A stretch of DNA of 64,000 bases from Alphaproteobacteria bacterium. GTDB lineage: Bacteria; Pseudomonadota; Alphaproteobacteria; Micavibrionales; Micavibrionaceae. The notes under the pieces were generated by a model. That model was not told the origin of the DNA. It searched no databases and was given only the letters and a program-made list of their open reading frames with translations. This document shows, piece after piece, positions 60,567 to 64,000 of the stretch (within the stretch, counting starts at the first letter, position 1; each line of letters opens with the position of its first letter). The stretch spans positions 1 through 64,000 of the forward strand of contig JAACPE010000004.1 of the NCBI GenBank assembly GCA_009995595.1, in the 5' to 3' direction. The position numbers and the translations under genes were made by a program.

Positions 60567-61304
60567 CTATGCCGAAAGTTTTAGTAAACCTTGTTCATGC
60601 AAAGGAACAATTTCTGCAACCTCCATGCGGTAACCAATACCTGCTTCGGTTATAATACGCACAGGAATAGAAGGATTTTTTTCAATTTTTTCTCGGATTT
60701 GGCCAACAAAAACCCTCAAATACTGCGTATCGTCAACATGCGCCTCCCCCCAAACTGCTTTAAGAATTTCACGGTGGGATAGCATTTTTCCGCGATGGGT
60801 CATAAAATAGCGCAGGAGATTATATTCTTTAGGCGTAAAAGGAATAAGTTCATCTGCTAAAAATACTTCATGACGCACAAGATCGATTCGAAGAAGGCCA
60901 TTAATCAGTTCAGGCTCACCCGTCTCATGAATTGCTGCAGATCTTAAAGCGGCATTGATACGTGCATTCAAGACATCTCTATTAAACGGTTTGAAAACAT
61001 AATCGTTTGCGCCAGCATTCAAGCTAGAAATAACAGACTCATTATCAGTGTGTGCAGAAAGGACAATAATTGGTAATTCTGACCATTGCCTAATGGCTTC
61101 AATGACTTCAATGCCATGCATATCAGGCAAATCCAGTGACAAAAGAATTAAATCAGGTTTGAGAGATATGCAAAGCTGTATAGCTTGCTTGCCCGAACCA
61201 CAATCCAATAATTTAAATTCTGTTTCATCAAGAATGATATCAAGCATTTTTTTATGTACTTGGTCTGGATCGGCAATCAATAGTAAATTTTTCTTTTTCT
61301 TCAT
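60567..61304 (-). CDS. Orphan KdpE-like response regulator lacking phospho-acceptor Asp
   Basis: This 245-residue OmpR/PhoB-family protein has a receiver (about 6-120) and a winged helix (about 130-232). The DNA-binding part, with AVWGEAHVDDTQYLRVFVGQ and ITEAGIGYRM, is KdpE-like. In the receiver the phospho-acceptor motif reads LILLSLDLPDMHG, with Ser where KdpE has Asp. The N-terminal acidic pair is Ala-Asp (IADPD). The switch Ser (VLSAH) and Lys (FKPFN) remain. No histidine kinase is adjacent. It lies upstream of the leftward stress cluster and may control it independently of phosphorylation, which is inference. Confidence 0.9.
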   Translation of the reverse strand: MKKKKNLLLIADPDQVHKKMLDIILDETEFKLLDCGSGKQAIQLCISLKPDLILLSLDLPDMHGIEVIEAIRQWSELPIIVLSAHTDNESVISSLNAGANDYVFKPFNRDVLNARINAALRSAAIHETGEPELINGLLRIDLVRHEVFLADELIPFTPKEYNLLRYFMTHRGKMLSHREILKAVWGEAHVDDTQYLRVFVGQIREKIEKNPSIPVRIITEAGIGYRMEVAEIVPLHEQGLLKLSA

Positions 61305-61605
61305 GTATGTGCCAAATCCCGCCTGTTCTTATTGAGACGTAGGTTAAATGTATTTAATTTAGATTTTCTGACTATAGCATATGCGCATGACATAAAGTCA
61401 TTTATATCGTTTCCATAGTTTTAATTGTCAAAATACACTTTTTCTTTAAGGTTTCGTAATATCCTGTTTAGGTATCCCCTAAACCTGTTTACACGTGTAA
61501 TAGAAATTCCAACTGCTTCAGTTCATCCTATATTTTTATTTATGCTTAAACTTGCCTTTAAAAGTGTAAGTAACAATTCTTGACTTGATTATTCAGATAT
61601 AGAGT
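61305..61605. other. Intergenic region rich in palindromes
   Basis: No gene is seen here. It holds ATGAC-ATAAA-GTCAT (61387-61401), GTTTAGG-TATCC-CCTAAAC (61466-61484) and the perfect 12-base palindrome TTACACGTGTAA (61489-61500), all upstream of the response-regulator gene. These are plausible binding sites for regulators; none can be assigned. Confidence 0.45.
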
Positions 61606-61764
61606 TTAGTTTACAATATAATTAGTTTTTAGCGTCGCGCGGTATGGTGGGCATCTGTCAATTATAATTTTTTTTGGTCGTCCGTATCTTTTAATAAACT
61701 TCTTCAACACTTTCAGAGATGCTTTCTTATCAGGTTTTAATCTGAGAAGATCGCTGACTCTTAA
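61606..61764 (-). pseudogene. IS6-family-like transposase fragment
   Basis: The minus strand encodes a relic with LKPDKKASLKVLKKFIKRYG and then RPKKIIIDRCPPYRATLK between in-frame stops. This resembles the second DDE motif of IS6-family transposases (RRDKKAALRFLRKxxKRHG, then PEVIVTDKLRSYGAA). Only about 50 residues survive, with no start, no catalytic Glu and no clear terminal repeats. It is a mark of past insertion between the response-regulator gene and the LysM gene. Confidence 0.65.
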
Positions 61765-61778
61765 TTATTTCAATTAAA

Positions 61779-63611
61779 TTAGCTTAAGGAAGGCCGAGGG
61801 AATAAATCAACCGGTCGGATCTGGAAAGTATCACCAGGTCTTAAGTCACAAGAGGCATCAGCAGTAACTGTATTTTGTGCTATAGTAAATGCACATGATG
61901 TGCTTCTCACAGATGAAGACGGTATCTGGGCTTGCTGATCCATAGCAAACCAATTTTGTGTAAATTCACCCGTAGGATTAAGTAACTTAATATCTGGTAG
62001 TTTAATTGTATCTCCTATTTCCAAATTACCTGCTTCAGCGCCATTCATAGCATTATATTGCGCTAAGCTATCGACATAGCCTTGAATTTCTGTGTTAGTC
62101 AAACCATCTGTATCGTAATTATGGGTGAATATTCTCCATAAGCCATCACCTGGTCGAACTGTGTATTCAACTTCTCCCAAATAATAATTATCTGTATCAA
62201 AGGTGCTCCCTAACCCAAAACCCTGGAATTGCCAAACAATAGTTTCAGGCATGGTAAATTGTAAATCTGCATCATCTCCAAATGCAATAAAGTTAAAGTC
62301 ATTTACCACGTCAGGACGAATAGGATTTAGAGGTATTTCCTGAACTTGCTCAATTAGGGGCAACTCTTCCGGCTCAACAACTAGCTCTTCTTCATTAAGA
62401 ACAGGACGCGGCATTGGACGAACTTCGCCAAGCGCATTGGTTTCTGGAGCTTTTACCTCTAGTGAAGGTAGTCTGATAATTTGTGATTCAGCTAAGTTAC
62501 CTGCATCATGATCAGAGAAGTCGTTTAGCGCTTTTATTTCTTCAATGCGTAAAGCTATCTCATTGTTTGATGTCAAACCATATTCTGACTTAACAATATT
62601 CCACAGAGTATCGCCAGTTTGCACAGAATATTCACTATAAGCAGGCAGTTCAATCTGCTCAACAACATTGGCACTATCCAAGGGTTCTATATCTTCTGCT
62701 AGAGGCGTAATAATTGCCGCCTGCACAGGAATTTCCTCGACTAACGGCAAATCATATCCTGCAGCTTGCGCAACAAAAGGGAGATCTCGAATTGCCTGTG
62801 TATTTCCTAAATCAGCTGCATGATCGTAAAACTTATACGCTAAATCAATGTCCACATGAGGGCCGTTAAACAAAGCATGACCGAGGTCTTTATAAGCTTG
62901 GCTATTATCAGGATTCTCTTCAATACGATTAAACGCTGCTTGTGCCTGATCATTTAAAGGCTGAGTTCTTGCCTCTTCCATGAAAATTGCTACCTCTTCT
63001 GGCGAAGCTGCGTTTGCCGCACTGATATCCATCGCTCCAGACATCCCAAGACCAAGGCCAGCGCCAACCCCTAAAAACGAAACTGCTCCGGAGATTCCAA
63101 TTTGTTGCGCAGAGCCTGTAAATAATTCACTTAATGATTTTTGGCGCCAGTTTTTTGCTAAAAAAGAAATAGCATCGCTTAAACCAAAAGAAGCTTTTGA
63201 TCCAATTGCCTTAAACTCATTGGCTGTTTCATAGCTCAATAAGGCTGGTTGGCTCACACCGTTATAATAATTTTGAAATCTTTTATACCCAAATTTAGTA
63301 AGCTCTAAACCACCACGACCAATCATTGCCGCCGCAGTAACACCAAGCACTGTTGGTGCAGCTGTCCCAAATGTTGCAAGTGCCGCAGACTTAAACACCA
63401 TCGTTGTCCCTGCATTGGCAAGAACTGTAGCAGCAAATTTTGTCGTACCTTTTCTTTTAATTTCAGCGCCAACGGCAACAGATGCCTGATTTAAAGCGTC
63501 AATCGCTTTATCTAACCCAGTCATAATTTGCTGCGCTGAAGGAAATCTTAATTTTTCTAATAAACTAAGCTTATTTTGTAACGTTGCGGAACCCAGTAAG
63601 GAAATAGTCAT
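61779..63611 (-). CDS. LysM-domain membrane protein with TPR-like segment
   Basis: This protein of about 610 residues has several hydrophobic segments in the first 220 residues (including VSFLGVGAGLGLGMSGAMD). A TPR/Sel1-like segment (SQAYKDLGHALFNGPHVDID) lies near 245. Two LysM repeats follow: YSVQTGDTLWNIVKSEYGLT near 330 and YTVRPGDGLWRIFTHNYDTD near 495. The C-terminal part has a Cys pair and a Pro-rich end. LysM binds peptidoglycan. The frame opens at 63656 with GTG; ATG 63611 is preferred. It is divergent from the gene at 63776. Confidence 0.8.
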   Translation of the reverse strand: MTISLLGSATLQNKLSLLEKLRFPSAQQIMTGLDKAIDALNQASVAVGAEIKRKGTTKFAATVLANAGTTMVFKSAALATFGTAAPTVLGVTAAAMIGRGGLELTKFGYKRFQNYYNGVSQPALLSYETANEFKAIGSKASFGLSDAISFLAKNWRQKSLSELFTGSAQQIGISGAVSFLGVGAGLGLGMSGAMDISAANAASPEEVAIFMEEARTQPLNDQAQAAFNRIEENPDNSQAYKDLGHALFNGPHVDIDLAYKFYDHAADLGNTQAIRDLPFVAQAAGYDLPLVEEIPVQAAIITPLAEDIEPLDSANVVEQIELPAYSEYSVQTGDTLWNIVKSEYGLTSNNEIALRIEEIKALNDFSDHDAGNLAESQIIRLPSLEVKAPETNALGEVRPMPRPVLNEEELVVEPEELPLIEQVQEIPLNPIRPDVVNDFNFIAFGDDADLQFTMPETIVWQFQGFGLGSTFDTDNYYLGEVEYTVRPGDGLWRIFTHNYDTDGLTNTEIQGYVDSLAQYNAMNGAEAGNLEIGDTIKLPDIKLLNPTGEFTQNWFAMDQQAQIPSSSVRSTSCAFTIAQNTVTADASCDLRPGDTFQIRPVDLFPRPSLS

Positions 63612-63707
63612 AATTTTAAAGCCTGTATTAATTATTATGTGAAAAGGAAGTATCACTTAAAATTTACAGAATCAAGATAAATTTTCATATTAATTTTAAT
63701 TATTCTA

Positions 63708-63736
63708 TTGACATATGCATTTTACAGAATTATACC
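63708..63736 (+). promoter_or_regulatory. Near-consensus promoter of the gene at 63776
   Basis: TTGACA (63708-63713), 17 bases, TATACC (63731-63736), 40 bases before the start codon. The -35 is perfect. Confidence 0.75.
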
Positions 63737-63775
63737 GTGTTTGCATAATTTCAAACAAAACAGTTAGGTAATACA

Positions 63776-64000
63776 ATGAAAAATCCTTTTATAAATACTG
63801 CTAGTGCCCTAGCGACCGTGATTGCCCTTGCAACCACTGCCAATGCTCAGCAAGGCAGCACACAAGTCATTACTGACATAGAATCAAGCCCTAAATCGGT
63901 TGCAGAGGCAAATGCCGCGGCCGCTGCAGCGGCCCAAGCTCAAGCTAATAATAATAATCTTGTTGTTGTCTCTCCATATACAGCAGCAACAGCAAACGGC
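63776..64000 (+). CDS. Secreted protein, N-terminal 75 codons (runs off window)
   Basis: ATG at 63776 opens a frame that is still open at the window end. It has a signal peptide (MKNPFINTASALATVIALAT, cut near ANA-QQG) and an Ala/Gln/Asn-rich, low-complexity mature start. It is driven by a near-consensus promoter. The visible part shows no recognisable domain. It may be a strongly expressed surface or periplasmic protein. Confidence 0.75.
   Translation, partial: MKNPFINTASALATVIALATTANAQQGSTQVITDIESSPKSVAEANAAAAAAAQAQANNNNLVVVSPYTAATANG

Overview
The window is AT-rich chromosomal DNA that most resembles an alphaproteobacterium. This rests on the layout of the rpoBC/str ribosomal region, NodT-type efflux lipoproteins, a BigR-type sulfur sensor and many families familiar from that class. 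I cannot name the genus. No T1SS ABC/MFP genes, prophage or CRISPR array are present, and the only transposase trace is a short IS6-like fragment.

Layout. (1) 1-15761, all leftward: secE-nusG, rplK-rplA, rplJ-rplL, rpoB-rpoC, rpsL-rpsG-fusA-tuf (tuf runs off the left edge). The operons are separated by readable intrinsic terminators and sigma70-type promoters, with a terminator-like attenuator in the rplJ leader and a structured rpoB leader. (2) 15905-17535: pdxA and a divergent membrane protein. (3) 17664-23621: two secreted RTX proteins, one with about 38 tandem calcium repeats, a beta-sandwich and a C-type-lectin-like domain, the other with a VWA domain, convergent with an outer-membrane barrel. 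(4) 23717-30142: a complete RND efflux operon (TetR, adaptor, pump, NodT channel) with a perfect palindrome before tetR. (5) 30252-36141: two small coupled genes, an ABC-F ATPase, tRNA-Glu, a RoxA-like ribosomal oxygenase, an RRM protein and the adhC-fghA formaldehyde pair. (6) 36274-40379: nrdHIEF behind a promoter whose -35 and -10 are covered by two NrdR-like boxes. (7) 40765-44221: a zinc-uptake-like operon (His-rich protein, porin, ZnuA, ZnuB) that lacks the ATPase. (8) 44274-49481: a reactive-sulfur operon (BigR-like repressor, rhodanese, TauE/SafE, persulfide-dioxygenase-like MBL protein) running into a cyanide-insensitive-type bd oxidase with its small DUF2474 subunit. (9) 49970-54168: a less orderly accessory patch with a third type I secreted protein interrupted by a one-base frameshift, a LysE exporter, an internally deleted LOG-family relic and an APC permease. 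(10) 54246-61304: a leftward run of small envelope and stress genes (CBS, glycine zipper, CsbD-like, bPH2, Dps, DUF883-like, PRC-barrel, entericidin, DUF1328, OmpA), headed by an orphan KdpE-like regulator that lacks the usual phospho-acceptor Asp. (11) 61606-64000: an IS6-like transposase relic, a LysM/TPR membrane protein and the start of a secreted protein behind a near-consensus promoter.

Several genes were found by reading below the usual ORF length cut-off: the tuf start and proteins of 35, 44, 45, 48, 49, 53 and 58 residues. The strongest leads are the frameshifted secreted protein, the atypical response regulator, the lectin-bearing RTX adhesin, the sulfur-sensing bd-oxidase operon, the NrdR-box pair and the ATPase-less zinc operon.
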